From: Proteromonas lacertae
Lineage: Eukaryota; Sar; Bigyra; Opalinata; Proteromonadidae
Length of the DNA stretch: 64,000 bases
Direction of reading: 5' to 3'
Assembly (NCBI GenBank): GCA_002245135.1
Contig: NGBS01000001.1
Location: 310,001 to 374,000 of the forward strand
Shown here: piece after piece, positions 35,461 to 47,976 of the stretch
How positions within the stretch are numbered: position 1 is the stretch's first letter
How the letters are laid out: every line of letters starts with the position of its first letter
Program-made: the position numbers and the translations under genes
Notes under the pieces: generated by a model
The model's database searches: none
What the model was told of the DNA's origin: nothing
What the model saw: only the letters and a program-made list of their open reading frames with translations

Positions 35461-36448
35461 ATGTATTCTATGAATGCTAGCTCATCGAGTGTGTTTTCGG
35501 GCAGTATGTCCTCATCGTTCGGTTCGAGCTCCATGAAGCCTCATAAATCAAAACATAGATATAACACAGGTAGTTGTTTTGATACTGTGTTGGTCCACAC
35601 TGGAGAAATTCCAGGGGGACATCCACCATTATCTCCAACTACAGAATTGGGAGCTTTTGCTGAATATCATCCTACTGAAAAACCATCTCCTGACAGTATA
35701 TTACTTTTAAAGATAATTTATTATTTTAGACTGGTTACGTAAAGGAACAGGGTTAGGTGGTCATCGTGTATTAACACCATTAGATAAAAAACGATTACAT
35801 GATAAATATCATGCAGAAGTTGTATTAAGAGGACCACAACCAGCAGGAGCTTATCACAAACGTGCCAATCCACCTAATACAGATTTCCGTCGATATTATG
35901 ACAGAGGAGATATTCCAGTTAAAGTAATGCATGGAACAGTAAGAAAATTAGTGTGGTTACAAGAATTCCAAACACTGGATTATTATACATTATTACCGCT
36001 ATTCTTTGACGGATTAAGGGAAGAAGAAGAACCATATCAGTTTTTATCATTTCAAGGATGTAAAGAATTACTAGAACATGGAGAAGAATCAAGAATTTTA
36101 CCAGTTATTCCACAAATTATATTACCATTAAAAACAGCATTAAATACTAGAATATCATATATCATGGTAAAATGTTTGAAGTGTATAAAAGCTTTAATCT
36201 TGGCTGGTGAATCAATTGGAGAAGCTTTAGTTCCTTATTATCGTCAGATATTACCAATATTGAATATATATTGTGTATTTGATAGAAATTTGGGAGACGG
36301 TATTGATTATCATCAAAGATGTGATGATAATGTTGGTGTATTAATTGGTGAGGTTTTAAATATGATGGAAAGAAATGGAGGGCCTGATGCATTTATTAAT
36401 ATTAAATATATGATTCCAACATATGAAAGCTGCATGGATCATGAATAA
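35461..36448 (+). CDS. PACRG: PACRG, axonemal inner-junction protein
   Basis: PACRG binds the inner junction of ciliary doublet microtubules, so the organism should build cilia or flagella. A Ser-rich N-terminal extension (MYSMNASSSSVFSG) is followed by the conserved armadillo-like domain: NTDFRRYYDRGDIP, YTLLPLFFDGL, ELLEHGEESRILPVIPQII, GEALVPYYRQILPILNIY, GDGIDYHQ, and the end PDAFINIKYMIPTYESC. There is one intron near 35700-35732. Length and order agree with animal PACRG, and no break is seen. Confidence 0.95.
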
Positions 36449-36597
36449 TTTCACAATAAAGAATTATTTTTATTATTTATATGTCTATTTTCTATTGTAT
36501 TGTGGATTATTTAAAACCAATAAATATATAATAAAGTAATGATATATAATATAATATGGAATTAATATAAAAATAACAGATGTTAAACTTAACCACT

Positions 36598-37166
36598 CTA
36601 TTCTTCCATTGGATTAGCTTCAGGATCCATTTCAGCATCTTCTTCATCCATATCAGCATCTTCACCTGGTAACTTCTTTGGTTCTTTGCTAATTAAGTTC
36701 TTGTGAATATGTGGAATAACACCTCCTCCTGCAATTGTAGCTTTGATCAACATATCTAATTCTTCATCACCACGAATGGCTAATTGAAGATGTCTTGGGG
36801 TAATACGCTTCACTTTTAAATCTTTTGAAGCATTTCCTGCTAACTCAAGAACTTCTGCTGCTAAATATTCTAAGATAGCTGCGGCATAACTATTGATAAT
36901 AATAATATCTTCTTATCATACACAGCTGCTGTAGCACCAACTCTTTGCTTTGCTGCTATTCTACTTTTCAAGAAACGATGAATACGACCAACAGGGAACT
37001 ATAGGGAATAAGAATATGATAGTACTTGTAAGCCGGCTTTAGCTGATCGTGATTGTGGTTGCTTCTTAGATGTTGGGGCCTTACCTCCCTTACCTCCCTT
37101 ACCACCTTTTCCTCCTTTTCCAGACTAGATAAAGTTAAATAACAAATAAGCAGTAGGTTATACCAT
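36598..37166 (-). CDS. H2AZ: Histone H2A.Z variant
   Basis: The core reads [40 protein letters not shown] and [20 protein letters not shown], then [14 protein letters not shown]. The [24 protein letters not shown] run is characteristic of H2A.Z rather than canonical H2A. The N-tail is glycine-lysine repeats ([14 protein letters not shown]) and the C-tail is acidic ([13 protein letters not shown]), longer than usual. There are three introns. The first, 39 nt at 37125-37163, directly follows the initiator ATG, so the first coding exon holds only the start codon. A second intron (27 nt) uses GTACTATC as donor. Confidence 0.92.
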
Positions 37167-37612
37167 TTTTCTCTTTTAAAAAAATAGGAGTAAAAAATAA
37201 TTAAACGCAATGTTGTTTAAATAAAATTAAATAGGAATTAAATACTTGATGTATATTAAATAAATTTTGCGGTTTATTAGTTTTAGTTTCGCGCCAAAAA
37301 TTAGTGAATCTAAATCTTTAATTATTAGTTTATTGAGCATTTAGACAATGATATGCAGTTGACATATTAAAAATATGTTTAAATTTTCAAATTTAAGTCA
37401 GAACAAAATCAATCCCCTCATTATAAATCCACACAATTAACATAAAAATCCACATTTAAGTGCTAATTTGTCAATATGAATAGATTAGCTGATTATATAA
37501 TTATGTCTTGCATAATTAGAAAATCAATTTAATATTTTGAAGATTTTATGTATGATATATATGTTAATAAAAGCAATAAAACAAAATATCAACAAAACGA
37601 ACAACTTATAAT
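37167..37612. other. Intergenic stretch, no gene seen
   Basis: AT-rich, with no open frame of note on either strand. It contains the promoter of the H2A.Z gene and the 3' flank of the FkbM-type gene. Confidence 0.5.
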
Positions 37613-38494
37613 TTAATTCTCAGAAATGATTATATTAAACGCATCAGATTGTTTCTTACAATACACTTTTTTCATATTATATCCATACTTTTCAAATATG
37701 CTATATATATCATCTTCTCTTTTCCTGAGTATAAGTAGGTTTTTACACAATAATTCCATATGAAAATGTCTAACTAATTTCCTTTTGAGTATTTCTCTTG
37801 CTCCTTTCAATGCAAAATATTCATACCCTTCTATATCTAAACAAGCTAAGTGGACTTTTCCATTAAAATTGGATAAAAGTCTATCTAAAGAATATATTTT
37901 TATGGGAAAAGTTAAATAGTCTTGTTTATCTTCTAGTATAGAAGAACCACCCCAGTTTCCTTTTCTTATTTTAATTGCAGATTCTTTTGACATTTCACCT
38001 ACTCCATATGGATATAGAATAACATTCTTTAGCATTTGAGGGTTTTTCAACAATGATCTTGAATATAAGTTCAAATTTCCTGGAATTGGCTCTATTGATA
38101 TTGTTTTAATTCCTTTATCTAAAAAATTCATTGAACATATCCCTATATTAGCACCAATGTCTAAGAAATAATCATCTTCTCCTCTTCCCGACAGAGAATA
38201 CCAGTATCTTACCAATTCTAGACAATCCATCCAATTACCTCCATTTTTTATGGCTTCACTTATCAAGTCTTTTGGTCTTATGTATATAACAAAATGATTA
38301 GCAGTGTTGACACTTGTAGTACAGTTACTCTTTTCTGAACCTGGATATAATACAGTCTTTTTATCCCATTCTAAATTTTCACTGTTTATGTCTTCTATAG
38401 CAGATGATTGAGACATTTTACTATTCAATTTAAAGAATATCAAAGCAGTCAATCCAACTAAGGAGGTAATAAATATAAAAAAGAATGCTCTCAT
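37613..38494 (-). CDS. FkbM-family methyltransferase with signal-anchor
   Basis: A 293-residue intronless frame. Residues 1-25 (AFFFIFITSLVGLTALIFF) form a signal-anchor, placing the enzyme in the secretory pathway lumen. The SAM-binding fold is shown by FLDIGANIGICSMNFLDKG (motif I) and ISIEPIPGN (acidic residue of motif II), then YSLDRLLSNF and ACLDIEGYEYFALKGA, all typical of Methyltransf_21/FkbM. Such enzymes O-methylate sugars or other small acceptors; in eukaryotes the acceptor is often unknown. It sits between ALG1 and H2A.Z but there is no sign of shared regulation. Confidence 0.85.
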   Translation of the reverse strand: MRAFFFIFITSLVGLTALIFFKLNSKMSQSSAIEDINSENLEWDKKTVLYPGSEKSNCTTSVNTANHFVIYIRPKDLISEAIKNGGNWMDCLELVRYWYSLSGRGEDDYFLDIGANIGICSMNFLDKGIKTISIEPIPGNLNLYSRSLLKNPQMLKNVILYPYGVGEMSKESAIKIRKGNWGGSSILEDKQDYLTFPIKIYSLDRLLSNFNGKVHLACLDIEGYEYFALKGAREILKRKLVRHFHMELLCKNLLILRKREDDIYSIFEKYGYNMKKVYCKKQSDAFNIIISEN

Positions 38495-38626
38495 TATAAA
38501 CCTGTCAGGCTACAAATATACCATAAACAAACCACAAAAATTGAATAATTTTTTCGTTTATTTTGTTAGAAAATACACACATTCAAGAAATTGTTTTAGT
38601 AATACATTTATTTTAAATAGAAAAAC

Positions 38627-40146
38627 TCAATCAAATAATTTTTTCACATTCTTATTCCAATTACTACGCCAATCGTCTTTTTTGAATTCTTTCACACCTT
38701 CATGCAAATCTGTTAAAAGTTTGTTATTAGGAAAGTCTGATAATAAATTCTCAAAGCATTTCTCGAGACTTTCACTATCATCAAATAATAATCCATTCTT
38801 ATTATCAACAACAAGCTCTTCAATACAATTGAATCTCATAGCACATACTGGCAGATCTGATCCAAACATATCCACTACTTTCATTGGTAAATCATAACCA
38901 GATGAAGAATTATGAAGAGATACACCTAAATCGCAGCTTCCTAACACCAATGGGTAATTCTTAGGAGATAGCCAAACTGATTTGATGGTAATATGTTTGA
39001 AATGTTGTTTTTCCACTTTCTTCATATATTCATCTCTCAAATCACCTTTACCTGTTATAATGCATAATATATTGGGATATTTATTTGGATTCTTTTCAAT
39101 ACTAATAATAATATAATATAAATTAATATATATATATATATATATATGTTATACACATCATCAAATTTAACAAATGCATCAAATAATATACCAAAATCTT
39201 CATCAGCTGTCCAACTTGTCGAACTAACTAGTAATGCAGGTCTATCTTTATTATATCCATATGTATTTTCATCGATTTTATGAGTAGCAATTGTGTAACG
39301 AGGATCTTTAATTGGTTCATCAGATAAATCACTATGAATTTCAACTAATAGATTATGCATTTCCTAATAAACAAAATGAATATTTCTATTATTATTATTA
39401 TTATTATACGTATAACATGGTATGTTTGAAAAAGTCAGGAGGTTTATCATACAGTACAGTAGCTTCAATATTCCAATTCTTCTTTAACCAATCCTAATAA
39501 TAATAAATAAATAATAAATAAATAATAATATATACTTTCATTGCTTTAGTTACACAAATATGATAATCACCTTTACTACCAAATACTCTTTCAAACCATT
39601 TAGCTATCCTAACCACTATTTTATTATATATATTTATATATATACATACATATATGATTCTCATTGTTGTTAAATCTCAATTTTAGTATTGTATATCCAA
39701 AATTATGCCAATCGATTATTAATTTACTGGATTTTAAACGACATACAACCCAAGCGACAAATAAAGATGGGATACTTGGAGGATTCTGAACAAGAATCGC
39801 ATCTGGAGTTGGTATTTCAAATAATAAAGTATAAAACAAAAATATTATCTATTATTCACACATAATAATATTATAATACCTGTAATAACACCTTTATTGG
39901 AGCATAAAACAAAAAGTATTTTCGATTTACATCTTTAAAGTATTGACGTAGATAATATCTGGTGATTTTTGGATTGTTCCTTACTTCTTCTATACATTCT
40001 TCTCCTTCATATCCTACAATTGATACCTATTATATAAAATGATAAATTCAAACTTTGTGACCATTCTCAGCAAGGGATCTGGCATGATATTGCATTCTTG
40101 GGCTTCTTCCTATATCTCCCAACACCAAAATAGCAATATTTGCCAT
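38627..40146 (-). CDS. ALG1: ALG1 beta-1,4-mannosyltransferase
   Basis: Alg1 adds the first mannose to GlcNAc2-PP-dolichol on the cytosolic face of the ER. The start MANIAILVLGDIGRSPRMQY is the family signature. Further exons give DAILVQNPPSIPSLFVAW, KLIIDWHNFGY and LLVSSTSWTADEDFGILF. The C-terminal GT-B part has GSCDLGVSLHNSSSGYDLP with KVVDMFGSDLPVCA, the nucleotide-sugar site. The gene ends KNVKKLFD. About six introns are needed, the first of 27 nt with a GTTTGA donor near 40075-40101. Exon borders in the middle (39500-39950) are less certain. The pathway is N-glycosylation, consistent with other secretory genes around. Confidence 0.88.
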
Positions 40147-40265
40147 TTTATTTTAAGAATAAAGAAATGTGGTTATGAAAATTATTTTTTTGAATCCCCA
40201 CATTTTCTTTTTTTAAATGAATGAGAAATAAACATCATATCTATCAAAATAATATAAATTTTCAA

Positions 40266-42371
40266 CTATTCAATATTGAAGAATTCTTTTGATAATTCTC
40301 TCTTTTCTTCTTCTAAAATTCCATTTAATTTGATTGTTTCAATAGATGAAAAAGTTTCTAAAAATGATTTTAATTCTGATTTGTCTATATCCTCTTTTAC
40401 TGTTATAAATAATTCTTCTAAATAGTTAATGACTTCTTCATTCTCTTTCATCAATCTCAATTCATTTTCATATAGTACATTTCCTAATAAATTTATCTTA
40501 TTTAATTGTTCATTATAAACTTTCAGTCTTTCTATTAATGCTTTTACTCCCTTTTCACTCAATCCAATATCTATTCAAATAAAAAATTTACTTAATACTT
40601 GACAAATGAATGGATATTTCTATTCTCTGAAATATCTATTTTCTTAAGATTTGGATATTTGGATAATTCTAATGTTAATAATATAATTAATTTATCATTT
40701 AAGTTCATTTTTGCAAGATTCAATTCATTATTTTTGTCTATTAATATGTGCAAATATGGAAGTAATAATATGAATCCTTTTGAACCTATTCGATTATCTA
40801 TTTCATAAATAATATATATATATAATAATAAATACACTGAAGATTTACATATTTCAACTTCATTAATGGAATTGATTTAACAAATGATTCAATGAAATGA
40901 ATAGTCAGATTACATGATAATAAATCTAATTCCAATAAATTAGTTAATTGAGAAAAATATAATCCAAATAATGAATAATATTTGATAGGAATTTTCATCA
41001 TAATAATATTCATCAGAATAATGATTCACTAATATTTATAATAAACATGATTAATATTATACCAAATTTCAGTTTTCTTGTATTAATTACTATCAATATT
41101 CTGAACAAATAATTAATTCCTTCTTCACAAAGACAATAACATTTTGGATTAATTATCAACATATTTTTATCACTATCATTTCTATCAATATTGAATATCA
41201 TCTTATCTAAATAACACTCTTCATCTTCTTCATATTTGCGATGAATTTGAAATTTCAATGATCGATATAAATAATAATAATAATATTCTTCTTTTACTGT
41301 AAGACTCATTATCAATATAACTGATAGAATTTTTTCGTTGGGTTTTTTATTATACTATCCTACTAATGAATTTCGAATTTCTATAAAATAATAAAAAACA
41401 ATTATATACCAATCAAATTCTTACTTTCAAGATAATATTCAAAAGGAATTATTATTGGAAGTGAAATGCTTATATAATCATTGTTTAACAATATCTCTTT
41501 TCTTTCTTTACATATCATTAAATAACTACCTTTATCTTTCAAAATTTCATTCATTCTTTTTATTTCTTTTCTCAACTCTTTTAAACTCATTCTTTCTTCA
41601 TTTTTCACTTTCAATATCCTTTCTATCCTTTCTTTCATTTCATCATCACATTTCATATCTAAACAGTATTTACACCTCAAAATATTCTCTTTTGTTTTAT
41701 TTATATTATTATCTTCGTTAAATGGTAATTTCTTAAACATCATTTCATATAATATACATCCAATTGACCAAACCAGACTCTTGTAATTGCATTCCAACCC
41801 ATTCAACTCTTCAGGACTTTTGAAGCATATATCATATATTCTCAAATCTTCTTCTTTTCTCAACATATTTAGCTGTAAATCACATATCTTTATACCATCT
41901 TCTCCTTCAAATATCACATTAGAACTCTTCAAATTAGCAACAACAGCTATATCATAATCATTCAATATCATCAACATATCACATATTAAACATATTACAC
42001 TACAAATATCACTACTTGAGTTTAATTCACTTTTAATTATTTCCTCCGTATCACTATTATAATAATTTCGTGACATTATCATATATTCACTAGAATTATT
42101 CAATTGGACGAGTTTAGATGGAATAATGAATGATTTACAACAATATAGCAATAATGAGTAATTTTCACATAATCTCAATATTATTTTCTCTTTATTCCTG
42201 CAATATTAAAAATCTTGACCATCTTAATATCATTCTCATGTTGTATAACCAAATCTACGTCATTACTACTCTTTTCTAATCTTTCTACTATCTATACAAA
42301 TAAACCAATTAAAATACTTGCGCATTATGAGGTAGTATTGAGAATATCTTATCATCTACATAAGATTTCAT
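40266..42371 (-). pseudogene. Pseudokinase/LRR family copy 3, internally deleted and frame-broken
   Basis: The order follows copy 2: start MKSYVDDKIFSILPHNAQ, an intron of about 26 nt, EKSSNDVDLVIQHEND, then the kinase-like domain (VVANLKSSNVIF in place of the catalytic loop, CDLQLN for DFG, WSIGCILYEM) and the linker CLCEEG with the first LRRs to ENRNIHS. Directly after that comes the last repeat (LSEKGVKALIERLKVYNE). The five or so repeats between are missing, and the join uses a phase-2 donor with a phase-1 acceptor, so the frame is lost after NIHSFVK. A further one-base break lies near 42204-42212 (AGAGAAAATAATA). It is probably a recombinational deletion derivative. The retained kinase region is the best-preserved one of the family. 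Confidence 0.65.
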
Positions 42372-42475
42372 CGTTTTAATATTTTATAAAAATAGAGTCG
42401 TTATTTTCTTTATGTAATTTTTTATTTTACTACAACAATATGAAGTATTTTATAAAATATCATAAATATATCATA

Positions 42476-43552
42476 TTAGGATGATTTATTACTGCTATCT
42501 TTCAACAAACACACTTCACCACTAAGAATATTATAAAACCTATTACAATCTTCATTTTTAAAGAACTATACCATAAATAAACAAATAAATAATATACAGA
42601 TATTGCATATGTTTCTACCTCATTATTTTTCTTTACATCAATTGAAGAGATAGTCACTCTATTACTATCACTATTCATCACTATCTTTGTTGCTCCAATT
42701 ATAAGTAAATGAACAAGCACATGCAAACCTTGACCTGTTTCTGAACTCTCTTGCCTCATTATTACACGGACTATATTATTATTATTTCCCTTCGTTTTAT
42801 TAATTCTTATTGGACCTGTACAAATATGACTATATTGAATCTTTACTTTATCAAATAAATATCCTTTTGCTCTTGTTTCAAATAATATTATATCATTTTC
42901 TTCGCCATTTCCTTTATCATTATTAGTAATAGTAGGTTCTGTTGACTTTGGAATAGTATTGTTATTACTCTGTTTATTGAAAAAGGGAGTGTGTTTGAAT
43001 AAATCAGTTGATGGAGCAGATGGTATTGAAGTAGTTTTAACATTAGAAAGAGGAGTAGGTGTAGTAGAAGAAGTAGAAGAAGATGATGATGATAATGATG
43101 ATGAAAATACAGTATTCTGTTTAAATATATTATTATTAGAAGAAGAAGAAGCAATAGAAGCAAATGGAGAAGAGGATGAAAAAAGTGAATTGCTTTTGTT
43201 ATTATCTACAGCTGTTGTTGTTGTTGATGAAGAAGATGAGGATGAAAAAACACATTGTTTTGCTGAGATTTCTGCAAAGGGGGATGTTTTAAATTGACCA
43301 AAGAATGATGATGAAGTTGTTGTTGTTGTTGATTTATCATCTGTTTTGTCTATTTCTTTTTCTTTGGAAAGATCAATGGTTTTATTTTCACTTAATTTTG
43401 TTGATGCATCTTCTGGATCTGTTAATAAACGTTCTATTGCCTTTGTTTCATCTTCTGTTTCATCTTCAGCTTCACGTACAATCTATTACATAATAACATT
43501 ATGCAATTCATACATTATCTGATTTAGTCGAATGATCTGATTTTCTATACAT
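42476..43552 (-). CDS. NUP50-like nucleoporin with RanBP1 domain
   Basis: The C-terminal domain is a Ran-binding (RanBP1-like) fold: ILFETRAKGYLFDKVKIQY, GPIRINKTKGNNNNIVRVIM, RQESSETG and, after an intron of about 33 nt, FFKNEDCNRFYNILSG. The N-terminal half is Ser/Thr-rich low complexity with at least one FFGQF repeat and PFxx repeats (TSPFAEI, SSPFASI, HTPFFNK), as in nuclear pore FG proteins. Nup50/Npap60 has this order, but a RanBP2/3-like protein cannot be excluded. The start MYRKSDHSTKSDN is followed by a 30-nt intron near 43484-43513. The opposite strand also reads open here because of the repetitive Ser codons. Confidence 0.75.
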
Positions 43553-43732
43553 GATAATAGAAATATACCTTTTCTTTATATCAGTATTATCAGGAGATAC
43601 AATGTTTTCTATTGCAAATTACATATTTGATGATACCTTTTCTTTTCGGAGTATCTATATTCATCAGTTTAAATGCAATTTAAAACTCAAGCCAAGTTTT
43701 TATAGTATTTTATCATTTTTAAAAATTCTATC

Positions 43733-45382
43733 ATGTCTGAGCAACAATCCAATACAAAGCAAGGTGAAACTCTTAGAAATAATGCTAAAACAGAAGATGT
43801 AAGACAATCTAATATTATTGCTGGTAAAGGTATAAAATCAATAATTATAATGCGCTAGCTGTCGCTGATGCAGTCAGAACAAGTCTTGGTCCAAAAGGTA
43901 TGGATAAGATGATACAGACAGACAAAGGTGAAGTGATCATCACAAATGATGGTGCTACTATTCTTTCTAAATTACAAGTATATATTTACTATTTAAAATC
44001 CATAGGTTGTCCATCCATGTGCAAGAATGTTAGTAGACTTATCAAAATCACAAGATATTGAAGCTGGTGATGGTACTACCTCAGTTGTTGTATTAGCCGG
44101 TTCATTATTAGATGCTTGTACACTTTTACTTCAAAAGGGAATTCATCCAACCGTAATTGCCGATGCATTTGGATTAGCTGAACAAAAATCCGAAGAATTC
44201 CTCAAGCAAGTTGCTATTCCAGTTGATTTAAACGATAAACAATCACTCATCAAAGCGGCAACAACCTCTTTAGCTTCTAAGGTAGTTTCTAGTAGTTCAA
44301 CTGAATTAGCTCCAATGGCAGTGGATGCTATTATGAGTATATATGATAAAGATCATCCAGCGACTGTTGATTTGAAAGATATAAGAATAGTTAGACAATT
44401 AGGTGGAACAATCGAAGATACTGAATTAGTGAAAGGATTAGTGTTTTCTCAAAAAGCCTCACCCAGTGGACCTAAGGTGATTAAAAATGCTAAAGTAGCA
44501 TTAATTCAATTTTGTTTAAGTGCTCCAAAGACTGATTTAGATAATCAAGTAGTAATAAATGAATTTGAACAGATGGATAGATTATTAAGAGAAGAGAGAA
44601 AATATATCGTTGATTTATGTAAGAAAATCAAGAAGAGTGGTTGTAATGTACTATTAATTCAAAAATCAATTTTAAGAGATGCTGTAAATGACTTATCTTT
44701 ACATTATCTTAGTAAGATGGGCATTATGGTAATTAAGGACGTAGAAAGAGCTGATGTTCCATTCATTTCAAAATGTATTGGTTGTTTACCAATAGCTCAT
44801 ATTGACTCATTTTCACCTGAAAAATTAGCAACTTGTGCTTTAGCCGAAGAAATACCCATGAACGAAGGTAATTCAATAATCAAAATTACAGGTGCAGAAA
44901 AGCCAGGTAAATGTGTATCAATGGTAATAAGAGGATCTAACAGATTAGTATTAGAAGAAGCAGATAGATCAATTCATGATGCCTTATGTGTAGTTAGATC
45001 ATTGGTTAAATTACAATATATGATTGGTGGTGGAGGTTCACCCGAAGTAGAATTAAACTACCAATTGAATAAATATTCAAAGACATTAAAAGGAATGGAA
45101 AGCTATTGTGTTAAAGCATATGCTGATGCTTTGGAGATTATTCCTTATACTTTGGCTGAAAATGCTGGTTTACACCCTGTTTCTATTGTCACTGAATTGA
45201 GAAAACAACATGCTGAAGGTAATAAATATGCTGGTATTAATGTGAGAAAAAGTTGTATTAGTAATATCTTAGATGAGAATGTGTATCAACCATTGTTAGT
45301 AACTACTTCTGAATTATCTCTTGCTACTGAATGTGTAAGAATGATTTTGAAGATTGATGATTTGGTTGCTACCTTACGATAA
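43733..45382 (+). CDS. CCT4: T-complex protein 1 subunit delta (CCT4)
   Basis: CCT/TRiC folds actin and tubulin in the cytosol. After [20 protein letters not shown] and a 29-nt intron comes [19 protein letters not shown], then [11 protein letters not shown], a second short intron and [20 protein letters not shown] with [11 protein letters not shown], the ATP-binding motifs of group II chaperonins. The [10 protein letters not shown] sequence is characteristic of the delta subunit. The apical and equatorial parts continue without a break, through [31 protein letters not shown] and the end [17 protein letters not shown]. Length is normal. Confidence 0.95.
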
Positions 45383-45542
45383 ACTATTATAAAAAGCAGT
45401 ATCTTAAATATTTCTTTCTTAAAATGAAAATATTTTAATGTGTTTTATGTTCTATCTGAAAATAATCGAAAACAAACATGGTTTGAGAAACACGCTCAAA
45501 AAAAAGATGAATCTCATTAAACACGCCGAAAAGCAGTAAGAA

Positions 45543-46330
45543 ATGATAATAGATCCAGACATAAAATGGAAGAAAAGCTATTCTCGCAATAATAAATCTG
45601 CTGTAGAAAAACACCTGTTGTGTTTTCCTGACCATTTCTCGTCACACAGGGTATTTTTAGTGTTTTACAAGTTTATAGAATAAAGGCTTTTGTGGAAAAA
45701 GCATTAAAATCATACTAAACCCAACAGAAGAGTTGTATCATCCAGCTGTGGTGATTGGATACTTTTCTAACTCTAATAACAAATATCTTCTTCCTAAAAC
45801 TATGCTGACTAAAGAAATAATAACTGTGCTTAATGATTTTCACAATTACTTCAGAGGAGTTAAATTAGTATAATTAATTCATTTATTGTTAGAATACATC
45901 TAGTAATGATTATATTCTTAATCCTCAACCAAAGTATTGGAATTGTCTGAGTATTTTAAATCCTAAAATGCAACAGACATACAATTTTGTAGTTGATCTT
46001 TTTATTTTGACTAATAGCAATACTTGGAAATGTGTTAGTGAAGTTTTCTCTCCAGCATTTGAAATACATTCAGCTTCTTTTACTAAAAAGACAAATAAAA
46101 AGAAAAGAAAGAATTCAAAAAGAATATTGAAGGAATTAAATGTAGAAAAATGTTGTCTAGTTAAGAAGATAAAATATAGTAAAGATGAATGTGAATGTGT
46201 ACATTCTCCTGTATCAGTTGTACCTTCTAACTATTGTGAGCAAAATCAATATGTACTTCCAAATAAATATTATCAAATAGATAATAAAGGTAATGTGGTT
46301 TGGTTTTCAATGGTTTCATCATGTGAATAA
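45543..46330 (+). CDS. Unrecognised small protein with Lys-rich segment
   Basis: The start MIIDPDIKWKKSYSRNNKS is followed by an intron of 28 nt (about 45651-45678) and the segment NKGFCGKSIKIILNPTEELYHPAVVIGYF. A second short intron (about 45870-45894) leads to SSNDYILNPQPKYWNCLS. The last exon carries a nuclear-localisation-like KKTNKKKRKNSKRILKE and ends WFSMVSSCE. The splice sites follow the GTAT...TAG rule of the window and give one continuous frame, so I consider the gene real. No domain is recognised. It lies just downstream of CCT4 on the same strand. Confidence 0.5.
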
Positions 46331-46579
46331 ATGTAAATATATACTTTTAATAAATCCCCCAATTATTAAGCTTACTCTTCCATTTTATATGTTTATCTTT
46401 GTATAGAATTTGTAATAACACATCAACAATAAATAATTCTTCACTATTAAATGAGTTATTTCACTTTTTAATAAGTTGGCTTAATGAAAATATTATTTTC
46501 GATTAAATATTGAAAGTTACATTATAAATGAATTACAGTTAGTTTCGCTTGAATAATATTATAATTAAATAAATAATAA

Positions 46580-47806
46580 ATGGATTACGATAAATTAATA
46601 TTCAATTATTCAATGTAAGAAGTAGTTCATTAATAAATAGAGTGCTATTGTTCTCTCCTCTTGGAATATATCTTAGAATTGTTATTATAGAATTGCTAGA
46701 GACAGTTGATAAAAATCCATCGATAATAGTTTGTTATGCGATTATTAACATAATTGGAAGGTATATTATAATTCAACTCACATACATAAGTTCTATACTT
46801 GGTATATCAAATGTACTATTATCACAATGTCGTAATATTAAACCACTCAAAAATGTATTCATTGGAGTTGGAACTGGATTATGTGGCTGTCTAACATCAT
46901 TCAGTTCTTGGGCTAATTTGATTGGTATTAATATAGTATATGATGGATTATATTTAACTTCGCTATTTATGTTGTTAATTGGACCAGCTGCTGGGTATGT
47001 TGCATATATGGTATAATAATTATAATAACACCACTAATAGTTCTCTCATAAAATTACCTATTTAATATTTGAATATTTAAACGTCCCAATATTAGATTCA
47101 AGACATAACAATTATCCCCAAATAATCCAAACACCATTATCACCTTTACCTCTTTCTCCACCACCCTCCATTATAATATCTTCACCAACATCAGAATATT
47201 CAAATATATCAATGGACAGTATAATAGAAACAACTTCATCATTATCATCAACTTCTCCATCTCCAGAATCAGAGAGATATATATCCAATAATATTTTAAG
47301 AATACTTCACAGTGAAACATTCTTTTATATATACATATCATTTGTAATTGTTTTACAAATTGCATTTATGACAATATTCATATTTTTAACAATATTTTAT
47401 GATGATAGAATATTAATATATATATTTGGATATATTGGAGTTAGTGTAAGGTATTTCCTCTCTGTTTATTTGAATAATAAAAGAAGCAAAATCCCCTATG
47501 GATCGCTTATATCAAATGTAGGAGCAACAATTATTATGGCTACAATTGATTCATTTGTTGTATTATATATATATACTGTTATATTTAATATAGAGAGCTA
47601 ATAGAATTAGTAATACATTTATTGTTTATGCTACTGAGAATGGTTTGTGTAGTTGTATGAGTACTATGTCTACATTTGTCGCTGAATGGGGAGCAATCGT
47701 TGAATCTGTACATATTCAACCTGGGAATTATATTATTTATTATATTCTTGGTTCACTTATTGTTTCGATGTTATATTCTGTTGCTATTATGTTAATTGTA
47801 AAATAA
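46580..47806 (+). CDS. FEX: Two-domain fluoride exporter (FEX/CrcB)
   Basis: Eukaryotic FEX proteins are two CrcB units fused in one chain that export F-. Start MDYDKLIFNYS, then a 26-nt intron with a GTAAGA donor. Domain 1 has FSPLGIYLRIVI and TGLCGCLTSFSSWANLIG, the G-x-C-G-x-L-T-x-F-S-S signature. A Pro/Ser-rich linker of about 60 residues (TPLSPLPLSPPPSIIIS) follows. Domain 2 has GYIGVSVRYFLSVYLN and YGSLISNVGAT. After an intron near 47550-47600 come NGLCSCMSTMSTFVAEW and the last TM, ending VAIMLIVK. In domain 2 the second Gly of GxCG is Ser. The linker is longer than in yeast FEX. Confidence 0.85.
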
Positions 47807-47976
47807 TTAATATTTATTGTGTATGTGTTTTTATTTATATAATGGAAAAGAATATTGTAATAACAATATAAACTTTTAATTTCAAATAAACTATAATTAA
47901 TTATTAAATTCATATCTGTTTAGCAGATGTTAAAGAATTTGCTGAAGAAGATTGACCTTCAGAATCTGATTCTGAA

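Noticed and set aside
43000-43300. Plus-strand open frame rich in Glu and Val opposite the NUP50-like gene
   Set aside because: It mirrors the Ser/Thr repeat codons of the minus-strand gene, which has a clear Ran-binding domain.
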